Shown: positions 1-5,764, counted from the first letter of the stretch. The stretch: 9,623 nucleotides of DNA from Actinomycetes bacterium (GCA_023405705.1 JAEXXR010000495.1:1-9623), one strand, 5' to 3'. The notes: generated by a model from the letters alone, not told the origin. Program-made: numbers and translations.

Positions 1-470
1 GCACGGAACAGCCGTGCGCGGGCGGCTCCGGGAAGGCAGCCGACGACGCGGGCGGCCTGCTTGACGCTGAGCCCGTCCCAGGCGACGAGCAGCAGCACCT
101 CGCGCTCCAGCTCGGGCAGCCGCGTCACCGCGGCGAGCAGGTCGCGCACGTCCGCGGCGACCTCGGCGATGCGGGCAGGGCTGTCCGCACCCTCTGCAGG
201 CGACGCGTGTTCGACGCCGGCCCGGCGCTGCTGCGCGCGACGATGGTTCGAGAGGTGGTTGCGCGCCGTTCGCAGCAGCCACGGCAGCGGCTCCTCGGGA
301 ACGTCGGACCACCGGCGCCACGCGGTCGCGAACACCTCGCTCGCGAGGTCGTCGCAATCCGCTCCTGCGCCGCGCCAGCGCAGGTAGTTGTGAACAGCCG
401 CCCAATGCCGCTCGAAGCAGACGCGAAACTCCTCCGCGGCCATGCCCGGCGGGCTTTTCGATGTCCTCAT
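1..470 (-). CDS. ECF-type RNA polymerase sigma factor, C-terminus cut by window edge
   Basis: I read this by translating the minus strand; 156 codons are present and the gene runs off the window at base 1. Residues about 17-82 match sigma region 2: FERHWAAVHNYL, then DCDDLASEVFATAWRRW (the usual DDL..EVF..AW signature, residues 38-54), then LPWLLRTARNHLSNHRR. After a short linker, residues about 117-156 match region 4 (LPELEREVLLLVAWDGLSVKQAA), the helix-turn-helix that contacts the -35 element. This two-domain layout is that of extracytoplasmic-function sigma factors, which direct RNA polymerase to a small regulon. Two starts are possible: ATG at 470 or ATG at 443 (residue 10). Neither has a clear Shine-Dalgarno; a weak CATTGT lies 7 nt before the 470 ATG. 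No anti-sigma gene is visible on the side that can be seen. The divergent neighbour is a membrane protein. The family call is firm; the ECF subgroup and signal are unknown. Confidence 0.87.
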   Translation of the reverse strand, partial: MRTSKSPPGMAAEEFRVCFERHWAAVHNYLRWRGAGADCDDLASEVFATAWRRWSDVPEEPLPWLLRTARNHLSNHRRAQQRRAGVEHASPAEGADSPARIAEVAADVRDLLAAVTRLPELEREVLLLVAWDGLSVKQAARVVGCLPGAARARLFR

Positions 471-639
471 GCAACCAACAATGTGCGCCCGGCCGAGAGT
501 GTTATTTCCCGGCGCCGGACGGTGGTGCGACGAAGGTCTCGATCGTCGCGACCGATCGTCGGAGGACCGGCGGGCCGGGTCCTGGAGAGCCGGCGCGCCC
601 GCACCGGCGCCGAGTGCGTCGGCACCGCGACGGCGCCGA

Positions 640-645
640 TACAGT
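640..645 (+). promoter_or_regulatory. -10 box of the Tim44-like gene (possible leaderless start)
   Basis: TACAGT fits the actinobacterial TANNNT -10 pattern and ends exactly 7 nt before the ATG at 653. Transcription would then begin at or next to the start codon. This explains why no Shine-Dalgarno is seen. No good -35 hexamer lies 16-18 nt upstream. Confidence 0.45.
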
Positions 646-652
646 TGGCGCG

Positions 653-1405
653 ATGTCGCTCGAGAGAATGCCGTCGACGTCGCGTCGCGTGCTGCGCACT
701 ACGGCGCGCGCCGTCGCCGGCGTCTGCGTGGTGGTGATCCTTCCCGTCTTGTTCGTCGGCGGCGACACGGGGGATCTCGTCGACCGGATCGAGGAGTACG
801 CGCTCGGGTTCGCCGTCGCCGCCGCCATCCTGCTCTGGTGGCTGGTGTATCGGATCCGGCGACGGGTGCACGGGCGCCGCGTCGCTCAGGCCGCGGCGAT
901 CGCCGCCGCCGACGATCCGGACTTCGCCGTCGACGTCGTGCGCGCCAGAGCCGCCGTGCTGTTCGAGCGCGCCCAGGAGGCGTGGGACGCCGCCGACCGC
1001 GCCGCGCTGAGGGAGCTGACCTCTCCGGCGCTGTTCGACGCGTGGTGCGCCGCCCTCGACGAGAACGAGAGCAACGGCCTCCGCCACCACACCAAGGTGG
1101 TAGAGCTGACGTCGGTCGAGTACCTCGGGATCGTCAACCACGAAGGCCAGCACGACGACAGCGTCACGGTCCGCATCTGCTCCAAGGTGCGTGACTACTA
1201 CGTCGCGCTCGACGGCGCGGAGCTGCCGCACGACGCAGGCAGCTACGGCGAGGTCCAGGCCCGTGCCGAGTTCTGGACCCTCGCCAAGCGCGCGGACGGC
1301 GACGGCTGGGTCCTCGACTCGATCGTCGACGACGAGCACCGCGACGACGTCCTCCGCGAGGAGATCGTCGCCGCACCGCCGGACCGTGGCGCCGCACACG
1401 ACTAG
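653..1405 (+). CDS. Membrane-anchored Tim44-like domain protein
   Basis: This is a 250-aa protein with two hydrophobic segments near the N-terminus: residues about 20-37 (VAGVCVVVILPVLFVGG) and 50-67 (ALGFAVAAAILLWWLVYR). The second is followed by a strongly basic stretch (RIRRRVHGRR), which suggests that the C-terminal part is cytoplasmic. Residues about 88-240 resemble the Tim44/MRPL45 fold: DDPDFAVDVVRARAAVLFER, a WDAADRAAL helix, LTSPALFDAW, then alternating strands ending in the WTLAKRADGDGWVLDSI strand pair. Bacterial members are poorly understood; the fold is thought to bind hydrophobic ligands or membranes, so no precise role is assigned. I chose the ATG at 653 because a TACAGT box lies 7 nt upstream and because translation from 461 adds 64 low-complexity Arg/Pro-rich residues. 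An ATG at 668 is an alternative. The gene is divergent from the ECF sigma factor across 182 bp. A GC-rich hairpin follows the stop. Confidence 0.78.
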   Translation: MSLERMPSTSRRVLRTTARAVAGVCVVVILPVLFVGGDTGDLVDRIEEYALGFAVAAAILLWWLVYRIRRRVHGRRVAQAAAIAAADDPDFAVDVVRARAAVLFERAQEAWDAADRAALRELTSPALFDAWCAALDENESNGLRHHTKVVELTSVEYLGIVNHEGQHDDSVTVRICSKVRDYYVALDGAELPHDAGSYGEVQARAEFWTLAKRADGDGWVLDSIVDDEHRDDVLREEIVAAPPDRGAAHD

Positions 1406-1418
1406 GCCGACCGTCGTG

Positions 1419-1442
1419 CCGCCCGCGCGATGTGCGGGGCGG
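1419..1442. terminator. GC-rich hairpin between convergent genes
   Basis: CCGCCCGCGC (1419-1428) pairs with GTGCGGGGCGG (1432-1442), giving ten base pairs with one bulged G and one G-T pair around a 3-base loop. It lies between the stop of the Tim44-like gene (1405) and the stop of the convergent HxlR gene (1475). No T-tract follows on either strand, so termination is inferred from position and stability only. Confidence 0.4.
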
Positions 1443-1474
1443 GGTCTGCGGCCGGCCCGAGCCGGGCGCCTGCG

Positions 1475-1825
1475 CTAGGCGAAGGCCCGCCGGGCGGGCG
1501 CGATCCCCAGCTCGTCCATCCGCCGGTCGCCCCATTCCGCCAGCGGGATCAGCGCCTCGTTGAGCGTCGCGCCGGCCGCGGTCAGGGAGTATTCGACGCG
1601 CCGCGGGAGCTCGTCGTAGACCTGCCGGTGGACGAGGCCGTCGGCCTCCAGCTCGCGCAGCTGCTGGGTGAGCACCTTCTCGCTGATCTCTCCGTGAAGC
1701 GCGCGGCGCAGCTCGCCGAAGCGATGCGTGCGCTCGAACAGCGCGCAGAGGATGAGCGGCTTCCACTTGCCGGCGACGACGTCGATCGCGGCGTCCGCGC
1801 CGCAGCTGTAGGGAGGGTTGCGCAT
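1475..1825 (-). CDS. HxlR-family transcriptional regulator with N-terminal cysteine
   Basis: This is a 116-aa winged-helix regulator of the usual HxlR/DUF24 length. Cys8 precedes the family signature [19 protein letters not shown] (residues 11-29). The DNA-binding part follows: FGELRRAL (36-43), then [19 protein letters not shown] (47-65), then the wing [16 protein letters not shown] (70-85). In characterised members such as YodB and HypR a cysteine at this N-terminal site senses quinones, disulfide stress or aldehydes, so Cys8 is a likely redox switch; Cys27 is the only other cysteine. The start at 1825 has GGAG 7 nt upstream, which fits. That site sits inside a predicted hairpin (1828-1876). 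The gene follows the imine-reductase-like gene by 59 bp on the same strand and may be cotranscribed. A TATCGT at 1870-1865 could be its own -10 box. The family call is firm; the inducer is unknown. Confidence 0.9.
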   Translation of the reverse strand: MRNPPYSCGADAAIDVVAGKWKPLILCALFERTHRFGELRRALHGEISEKVLTQQLRELEADGLVHRQVYDELPRRVEYSLTAAGATLNEALIPLAEWGDRRMDELGIAPARRAFA

Positions 1826-1827
1826 CG

Positions 1828-1876
1828 GCTCGCTCCGTCCGGTGGATGCCACGACCTGCGTCGGACGATAGCGAGC
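1828..1876 (-). promoter_or_regulatory. Predicted hairpin enclosing the HxlR ribosome binding site
   Basis: On the minus-strand RNA, GCTCGCT and CGTCCG (plus 1876-1870 and 1867-1862) pair with CGGACG and AGCGAGC (plus 1841-1836 and 1834-1828). This gives 7 + 6 base pairs with a small 2-by-1 internal loop and a 20-base apical loop. The 3' arm contains the GGAG Shine-Dalgarno and ends 2 nt before the ATG at 1825. Folding would hide the site. The same repeat could instead act as a DNA operator or as a terminator for the upstream gene. Confidence 0.45.
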
Positions 1877-1884
1877 GGGTCCGG

Positions 1885-2706
1885 CTAGGCGGCATCCGCC
1901 CGCATCACCGCCAAGGACGCGTGCAGATGGCCGGTGAGCGCCTCGTCGACGCCGGCGGCGCGGCTGGAGGCGATCATGCTCTCCAGCACCGTCGCCTGCA
2001 TCGTCGCGTTGAACGCGTCGGGCATGGCGCCCTCCGTGTTCACCACGCCCGCGGTGAACGGCAGCATCGCCTCCATCCAGGGCAGCAGCAGCGTCCCGCG
2101 GAACAGGTCGACGTCGCCGCCGCCGCCGTCGATCAGCGAGACGGCGAGCTGCGCGCCGGCGGCGATCCCGTAGAGGCCGCTCAGCAGCGCGACGTCGTGG
2201 AGCGGAGCGAGGCCCGGGTCGCGGCCGACGTCGATCGGGTCGCCGAGCACGGCGATCGCGGACCGCGTCCGCTCGACCGCCTCCTCCGCCCCGGCGACCA
2301 CGACGAACGAGCCGGGCTGCCCGATCGTCTGGGGCACCGACATGATGCCGCCGTCGACGTACGCGCCGCCGTGGTCGGCGACCCAGCCCGAGAGCTCGCG
2401 CGCGTCGGCGGGGGAGCCGTGGGACAGGTGGACGATCGTGCGGCCCGCGAGCGCGTCCGCGGCCGGCTCGAGCAGCTCGCGGGCGACGCCGTAGCTCAGC
2501 ACGCAGACGACGGTCAGCTCGCCGGCCTCGAGCGCTCCGGTGACGCTCTCGGCACGCCGAGCGCCCCGCCCGACGAGCTCGTCGGCCTTGCCGGGCGAGC
2601 GGTTGAAGACCGTCGTCGGATGGCCTGCGTCGAGGAACGCGCCGGCCAGGGCGCGCCCCATCGCGCCGAGCCCGATCACGGAGACGTGCTGCTTGGCGTT
2701 GGTCAT
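1885..2706 (-). CDS. NADPH-dependent imine-reductase-like oxidoreductase (beta-hydroxyacid dehydrogenase superfamily)
   Basis: The protein has 273 aa, close to the 280-300 usual in this superfamily. The N-terminal Rossmann fold carries GLGAMG at residues 12-17 and FNRSPGKA at 34-41; the Asn-Arg pair favours NADPH over NADH. The segment [15 protein letters not shown] (115-129) resembles imine reductases rather than the DAPVSGG of 6-phosphogluconate or hydroxyisobutyrate dehydrogenases. [12 protein letters not shown] (169-180) places Asp171 where imine reductases carry their proposed catalytic Asp or Tyr and the hydroxyacid enzymes a Lys. The C-terminal helical half (about 165-265) would build the dimer active site. 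The natural substrate cannot be read from the sequence; cyclic imines or a related carbonyl are possible. The start at 2706 has only a weak GGGTGG upstream. The gene lies ahead of HxlR on the same strand, and two short inverted repeats stand in its upstream region. Superfamily certain, imine-reductase subgroup likely. Confidence 0.83.
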   Translation of the reverse strand: MTNAKQHVSVIGLGAMGRALAGAFLDAGHPTTVFNRSPGKADELVGRGARRAESVTGALEAGELTVVCVLSYGVARELLEPAADALAGRTIVHLSHGSPADARELSGWVADHGGAYVDGGIMSVPQTIGQPGSFVVVAGAEEAVERTRSAIAVLGDPIDVGRDPGLAPLHDVALLSGLYGIAAGAQLAVSLIDGGGGDVDLFRGTLLLPWMEAMLPFTAGVVNTEGAMPDAFNATMQATVLESMIASSRAAGVDEALTGHLHASLAVMRADAA

Positions 2707-2733
2707 CCACCCACAGTGAGCGATCGCCCGCCC

Positions 2734-2747
2734 GCGATCAAGATCGC
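2734..2747. repeat. Inverted repeat GCGATC-AA-GATCGC
   Basis: This is a perfect 6-bp inverted repeat around two central bases, 28-41 bases upstream of the imine-reductase start. Its position suits an operator near the transcription start, but GATC-rich palindromes also arise by chance in this composition. Confidence 0.35.
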
Positions 2748-2763
2748 ACTTTCCGGTGCGTGG

Positions 2764-2777
2764 TTACCTGCGGGTAA
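2764..2777. promoter_or_regulatory. Inverted repeat TTACC-N4-GGTAA, candidate regulator site
   Basis: Perfect 5-bp arms flank four bases, 58-71 bases upstream of the imine-reductase ATG. The arms are AT-richer than the surroundings. HxlR-family operators are short dyads, so this is a candidate site for the neighbouring HxlR protein; no consensus match is claimed. Confidence 0.35.
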
Positions 2778-2780
2778 GGC

Positions 2781-2799
2781 CCCCGCACGGTTCGCGGGG
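2781..2799 (-). terminator. Possible terminator hairpin downstream of arsM
   Basis: CCCCGC (2781-2786) and GCGGGG (2794-2799) form a 6-bp stem with a 7-base loop, about 72 bases beyond the arsM stop on the minus strand. No T-tract follows. It would separate the ars transcript from the imine-reductase gene. Confidence 0.35.
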
Positions 2800-2870
2800 A
2801 TCGCCTCGAAGGCGTCGCACACGACACGCGCCCGCTGGTCGTCGGTCGTGCAGCCGAGGTATCGCCCGGC

Positions 2871-3659
2871 TCAGGCGCCGGCAGGCTTGCGGGCGCGGAT
2901 GATCGCGGCGGCGGCGTGCTCGTGGACCCGGTGGGTCTCGTGGATCTCGACCTCAGCGAGGCCGGCGTCGGCGAGCGCCTGCTCGAACTCGGCGCGGGTG
3001 AGGGCGCCTGCGACGCAGCCGGTCCACTGCTGCATGTCGGCGCGGGTGGCGTCGTCCATCTCCTCGTCGGCGATCACGTCGGAGATCGCGAAGCGCCCGC
3101 CGTCGCGCAGCACGCGCGCAGCCTCGGCGAGCACCTTCGGCTTGTCGCCCGACAGGTTGAGCACGCAGTTGGAGATGACGACGTCGACGGAGGCGTCCTC
3201 GAGCGGGATCGCCTCGATGTACCCCTTGGCGAACTCGACGTTGTCGAGGCCGGCGTCGGCGGCGTTTCTGCGCGCGAGGCTGAGCATCTCGTCGGTCATG
3301 TCGAGCCCGATCGCCTTCCCGGTCGGGCCGACGCGGCGCGCGGAGATCAGCACGTCGGCGCCGGCCCCGGAACCGAGGTCGAGCACCGTCTCGCCGTCGT
3401 GCAGGTCCGCGACGGCGGTCGGCACGCCGCAGCCCAGCGACGCGGCGACAGCGGCCTCGGGCGCGTCGGCGTCGGCGCCGTCGTAGAGCGTCGAGCCGAA
3501 GACCTGCCGGCCGTGCGCGTCGGTCGTGGACACGATCCCGCCGACCCCCGGCCCGCAGCAGCCGGCCGGCTCGACGGGGTCGGCGGCGGCGAGCGCGGCG
3601 GCGGCGTAGCGCTCGCGCACGGCCTCGCGGACGTCGGAGGTGGTGGTCTTCTCGGCCAT
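2871..3659 (-). CDS. arsM: Arsenite S-adenosylmethionine methyltransferase
   Basis: This 262-aa cytoplasmic enzyme transfers methyl groups from SAM to trivalent arsenic, giving methylated and finally volatile arsenicals. SAM motif I is [10 protein letters not shown] (residues 93-102), followed by acidic GLD (118-120) and the SNCVLNLS motif (163-170). The As(III)-binding cysteines of ArsM are all present in context: Cys77 (SLGCGVP), Cys165 (SNCVLNL) and Cys215 ([10 protein letters not shown]). A further Cys34-Cys35 pair lies in PAGCCGPG. Length is typical of bacterial ArsM of the VAASLGCG type. The ATG at 3659 is well supported by AGGAGG at 3669-3674, 9 nt upstream; an upstream in-frame extension would overlap arsR and is rejected. 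It follows arsR by 29 bp on the same strand and is most likely cotranscribed and controlled by ArsR. The call is firm. Confidence 0.95.
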   Translation of the reverse strand: MAEKTTTSDVREAVRERYAAAALAAADPVEPAGCCGPGVGGIVSTTDAHGRQVFGSTLYDGADADAPEAAVAASLGCGVPTAVADLHDGETVLDLGSGAGADVLISARRVGPTGKAIGLDMTDEMLSLARRNAADAGLDNVEFAKGYIEAIPLEDASVDVVISNCVLNLSGDKPKVLAEAARVLRDGGRFAISDVIADEEMDDATRADMQQWTGCVAGALTRAEFEQALADAGLAEVEIHETHRVHEHAAAAIIRARKPAGA

Positions 3660-3668
3660 GGCGGTCGG

Positions 3669-3674
3669 CCTCCT
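3669..3674 (-). promoter_or_regulatory. Shine-Dalgarno of arsM
   Basis: AGGAGG on the minus strand, 9 nt before the ATG at 3659, fixes the start of arsM and rules out the longer frame that runs back into arsR. Confidence 0.8.
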
Positions 3675-3688
3675 AGCGGTGGGGTCGG

Positions 3689-4042
3689 TCAGCTCAGCCA
3701 CGCCGACAGCGCTCTGAGCGCGTCGGGCCGGACGTAGTAGTACGCCCACAGTCCTTGACGTTCGGAGTCGACGATTCCGGCCGCGCGCAGCTTCTTCAGG
3801 TGGTGCGACAAGGTCGGCTGGCTGATGTCGAACAGCGGCACCAGCTCGCAGACGCAGACCTTGCCGGCGTGCTTGCGCAGCACGTCCACAAGCTGGAGGC
3901 GGATCGGGTCGCCGAGCGCCTTGGCGACCTCGGCGAGCCGGATCGCCTGCTCGCGATCGACGTCGGGATAGACGACCGGCTCGCAGCACGGCTCGCCCGC
4001 CGGGCGCTTCGTCTTGGGGGCGAGTTCCAGATCGACGCTCAT
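3689..4042 (-). CDS. arsR: Arsenic-responsive ArsR/SmtB-family repressor
   Basis: This is a 117-aa winged-helix repressor. AKALGDPIRLQLVDVLRKH (residues 40-58) leads into KVCVCELVPLF (61-71), followed by the recognition helix region ISQPTLSHHLKKLRAAGIV (73-91) and the wing DSERQGLWAYYYV (92-104). Metalloid ligands are visible: Cys63 and Cys65 in the CVC motif at the start of the DNA-binding helix, as in E. coli ArsR but without its third cysteine, and an N-terminal Cys19-Cys20 pair as in Corynebacterium glutamicum ArsR, where a CC pair from one subunit joins a cysteine of the other. As(III) binding releases DNA in this family. The ATG at 4042 lacks a Shine-Dalgarno, but a TTGACA-N17-TATTTG promoter ends 7 nt upstream, so the message may be leaderless. 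It heads the arsR-arsM arm and is divergent from acr3-arsC. Confidence 0.95.
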   Translation of the reverse strand: MSVDLELAPKTKRPAGEPCCEPVVYPDVDREQAIRLAEVAKALGDPIRLQLVDVLRKHAGKVCVCELVPLFDISQPTLSHHLKKLRAAGIVDSERQGLWAYYYVRPDALRALSAWLS

Positions 4043-4049
4043 CTATCTA

Positions 4050-4078
4050 CAAATATCGATTGAAGTGATGAATGTCAA
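4050..4078 (-). promoter_or_regulatory. arsR promoter (TTGACA-N17-TATTTG)
   Basis: On the minus strand a perfect -35 TTGACA (4078-4073) is followed by 17 bases and TATTTG (4055-4050), a partial -10 match. Only 7 bases remain before the arsR ATG at 4042, so the transcript would start at or beside the start codon. The -35 lies in the right arm of the palindrome at 4054-4084. Confidence 0.6.
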
Positions 4079-4084
4079 TGGATA
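4054..4084. promoter_or_regulatory. Candidate ArsR operator: 31-bp imperfect palindrome
   Basis: TATCGATTGA (4054-4063) and TCAATGGATA (4075-4084) are inverted repeats matching at 9 of 10 positions, with 11 bases between. The block is strikingly AT-rich for this genome. It covers the -35 of arsR and most of the predicted acr3 promoter, so one bound ArsR dimer could silence both arms. ArsR-family sites are AT-rich dyads of about this size. The assignment is by position and symmetry. Confidence 0.65.
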
Positions 4085-4088
4085 GGCT
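4060..4088 (+). promoter_or_regulatory. acr3-arsC promoter (TTGAAG-N17-TAGGCT)
   Basis: TTGAAG (4060-4065), a 17-base spacer and TAGGCT (4083-4088, TANNNT type) predict a transcript start near 4095. That leaves a leader of about 40 bases before the GTG at 4135. Both hexamers overlap the palindrome. Confidence 0.45.
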
Positions 4089-4122
4089 CCGTGCCGTGAC
4101 CTCCACCGCCACCCCGCACGCC

Positions 4123-4129
4123 GAGGAGG
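4123..4129 (+). promoter_or_regulatory. Shine-Dalgarno favouring the GTG start of acr3
   Basis: GAGGAGG sits 5 nt before an in-frame GTG at 4135. The upstream ATG codons at 4072 and 4078 have no comparable site and lie within the predicted operator. Confidence 0.6.
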
Positions 4130-4134
4130 CAGCC

Positions 4135-5223
4135 GTGATCGGCCGCCTCTCGACGTTGGACCGCTTCCTCCCGCTGTGGATCGCCGTCGCGATGGCCGCC
4201 GGCCTCGGCCTCGGCGCGCTGATCCCCGGCTTCGACGACGCGCTCGACTCGCTCCAGATCGGCACCGTCTCGCTGCCGATCGCGCTCGGCCTGCTGCTGA
4301 TGATGTATCCGGTGCTGGCGAAGGTCCGCTACGAGGAGCTGGGCCGCCTGCGCGGCGAGCGGAAGCTGATCGTCAGCTCGCTGGTGCTGAACTGGATCGT
4401 CGGGCCGCTGCTGATGTTCGCGGTCGCGTGGATCTTCCTCGCCGACCAGCCCGAGTACCGCACCGGGCTCATCGTCGTCGGCCTCGCCCGCTGCATCGCG
4501 ATGGTGCTGATCTGGACCGATCTCGCGTGCGCCGACCGCGAGGCGACCGCGCTGCTGGTCGCGATCAACTCGCTCTTCCAGATCGTCGCCTACTCGCTGC
4601 TCGGCTGGGTCTACCTGACCGGCCTGCCCGACCTGCTCGGCCTCGACTCCCAGGGCTTCGAGGTCTCGATGTGGGAGGTCGCGCGGACCGTGCTGATCTT
4701 CCTCGGCATCCCGCTCCTGGCCGGGTACCTGACCCGGCTCGTCGGCGTGCGCCGACGCGGCGCCGACTGGTACGAGCAGAGATTCCTGCCGCGCATCGGG
4801 CCGGTCGCGCTCTACGGCCTCCTGTTCACGATCGTGATGCTGTTCGCGCTCCAGGGCGACGCGATCACGTCCGAGCCGCTCGACGTGGTCCGCATCGCGA
4901 TCCCGCTGCTCGTCTACTTCGCCGTCATGTTCGCCGTCTCGTTCGCCGCCGGCGCCTGGCTGCGACTCGGCTACGCCCGCACGAGCACGCTCGCCTTCAC
5001 CGCCGCCTCCAACAACTTCGAGCTGGCGATCGCCGTCGCCGTCGGCGTCTGGGGCGCCACCTCCGGACAGGCCCTCGCCGGGGTCGTCGGCCCGCTGATC
5101 GAGGTCCCCGTCCTCGTCGCGCTCGTCTACGTCGCGCTGTGGCTGCGGCGCCGGTACTTCACGTCCGAACACGACGCGCGGCCGACCGACCGCCGCGCCG
5201 CCCTCGCCGAGGAGTCCCCCTGA
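4135..5223 (+). CDS. acr3: Arsenite efflux permease of the ACR3 family
   Basis: This inner-membrane protein exports arsenite using the proton motive force. The 362 aa (from GTG 4135) contain about ten hydrophobic segments, beginning right after LSTLDRFLPLWIAVAMAAG, a typical ACR3 N-terminus. Two residues shown to be essential in characterised ACR3 proteins are present: Cys120 in GLARCIAMVLIWTDL, and Glu296 in AASNNFELAIAVAVG (both numbered from the GTG). The C-terminus is basic and then acidic (RRRYFTSEH, ending EESP). I prefer GTG 4135 because of the GAGGAGG 5 nt upstream and because the longer frame from ATG 4072 (383 aa) starts inside the ArsR palindrome; its extra 21 residues are not hydrophobic. 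The stop overlaps the arsC start by one base (TGATG), so translation is probably coupled. Function is firm; the start is the uncertain part. Confidence 0.94.
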   Translation: MIGRLSTLDRFLPLWIAVAMAAGLGLGALIPGFDDALDSLQIGTVSLPIALGLLLMMYPVLAKVRYEELGRLRGERKLIVSSLVLNWIVGPLLMFAVAWIFLADQPEYRTGLIVVGLARCIAMVLIWTDLACADREATALLVAINSLFQIVAYSLLGWVYLTGLPDLLGLDSQGFEVSMWEVARTVLIFLGIPLLAGYLTRLVGVRRRGADWYEQRFLPRIGPVALYGLLFTIVMLFALQGDAITSEPLDVVRIAIPLLVYFAVMFAVSFAAGAWLRLGYARTSTLAFTAASNNFELAIAVAVGVWGATSGQALAGVVGPLIEVPVLVALVYVALWLRRRYFTSEHDARPTDRRAALAEESP

Positions 5224-5615
5224 TGGCCAACGTCCTCTTCGTCTGCCTCCAGAACGCCGGCCGCTCGCAGATGAGCCAAGCGCTCTTCGAGCGCGCCGCG
5301 GCCGGCGCCGGCCACGCCGCGCGCTCGGCCGGCACCACCCCTGCCGAGCACGTCCACCCCGAGGTCGTCGCCGTCATGCGCGAGCTGGACGTCGACCTCG
5401 CCGACCGCACTCCGAAGCTCCTGACCGAGGACGACGCCCGCTGGGCCGACGTCGTCGTCACGATGGGCTGCGGCGACCAGTGCCCCTACATCCCCGGCCG
5501 TCGCTACCTCGACTGGGACCTCACCGACCCCCACGGCCAAGACCTCGACGCCGTCCGCGCCATCCGCGACGAGATCGACGGCCGCGTGAACGCGCTGCTG
5601 GCCGAGCTCGGCTGA
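5223..5615 (+). CDS. arsC: Arsenate reductase, low-molecular-weight phosphatase fold
   Basis: This 130-aa cytoplasmic enzyme reduces As(V) to As(III), the substrate for Acr3 and ArsM. The phosphatase-type loop is at the N-terminus: VCLQNAGRSQM with nucleophile Cys8, Arg14 and Ser15 (CX5RS). The loop DWDLTDP (97-103) supplies the usual Asp, here Asp102. Two more cysteines lie in MGCGDQCP (Cys83 and Cys87). In thioredoxin-coupled ArsC of the S. aureus type the second and third cysteines are seven residues apart and differently framed; the MGCGDxCP form is seen in actinobacterial enzymes of the C. glutamicum type, which use mycothiol and mycoredoxin. A mycothiol partner is therefore likely but cannot be proven here. 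The ATG at 5223 overlaps the acr3 TGA by one base, with GAGGAG a few bases upstream inside acr3. It is the last gene of the plus arm. Confidence 0.93.
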   Translation: MANVLFVCLQNAGRSQMSQALFERAAAGAGHAARSAGTTPAEHVHPEVVAVMRELDVDLADRTPKLLTEDDARWADVVVTMGCGDQCPYIPGRRYLDWDLTDPHGQDLDAVRAIRDEIDGRVNALLAELG

Positions 5616-5636
5616 CCGGGCCCGAGAACGACGAAA

Positions 5637-5654
5637 CCCCGCACGCTGGCGGGG
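5637..5654 (-). terminator. Terminator of tRNA-Asp, possibly shared with arsC
   Basis: CCCCGC (5637-5642) and GCGGGG (5649-5654) form a perfect 6-bp stem with a 6-base loop. On the minus strand the stem is followed by TTTCGTCGTT, a fair T-rich tail, which suits termination of tRNA-Asp. It also lies 21 bases past the arsC stop and could stop that transcript, though without a T-tract on that strand. Confidence 0.6.
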
Positions 5655-5672
5655 CTTCAAAGGTCCCTGAGG

Positions 5673-5746
<74 letters not shown>

Positions 5747-5758
5747 TCGGGGAGGGGA

Positions 5759-5764
5759 AGTATG
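5759..5764 (-). promoter_or_regulatory. Possible -10 box of tRNA-Asp
   Basis: CATACT on the minus strand lies 12 nt before the mature tRNA 5' end, matching TATAAT at four positions. No convincing -35 hexamer is visible upstream. Confidence 0.35.

Noticed and set aside
1846..3486. A 546-codon plus-strand open frame across the imine-reductase and arsM genes
   Set aside because: It is antisense to two well-recognised genes, has low-complexity Arg/Ala/Gly/Asp composition and resembles no protein; long shadow frames are expected at this GC content.
4075..5172. A 365-codon minus-strand frame opposite acr3
   Set aside because: It is highly charged and Gln/Asp/Glu-rich, the usual mirror of a membrane-protein gene; there is no start signal.
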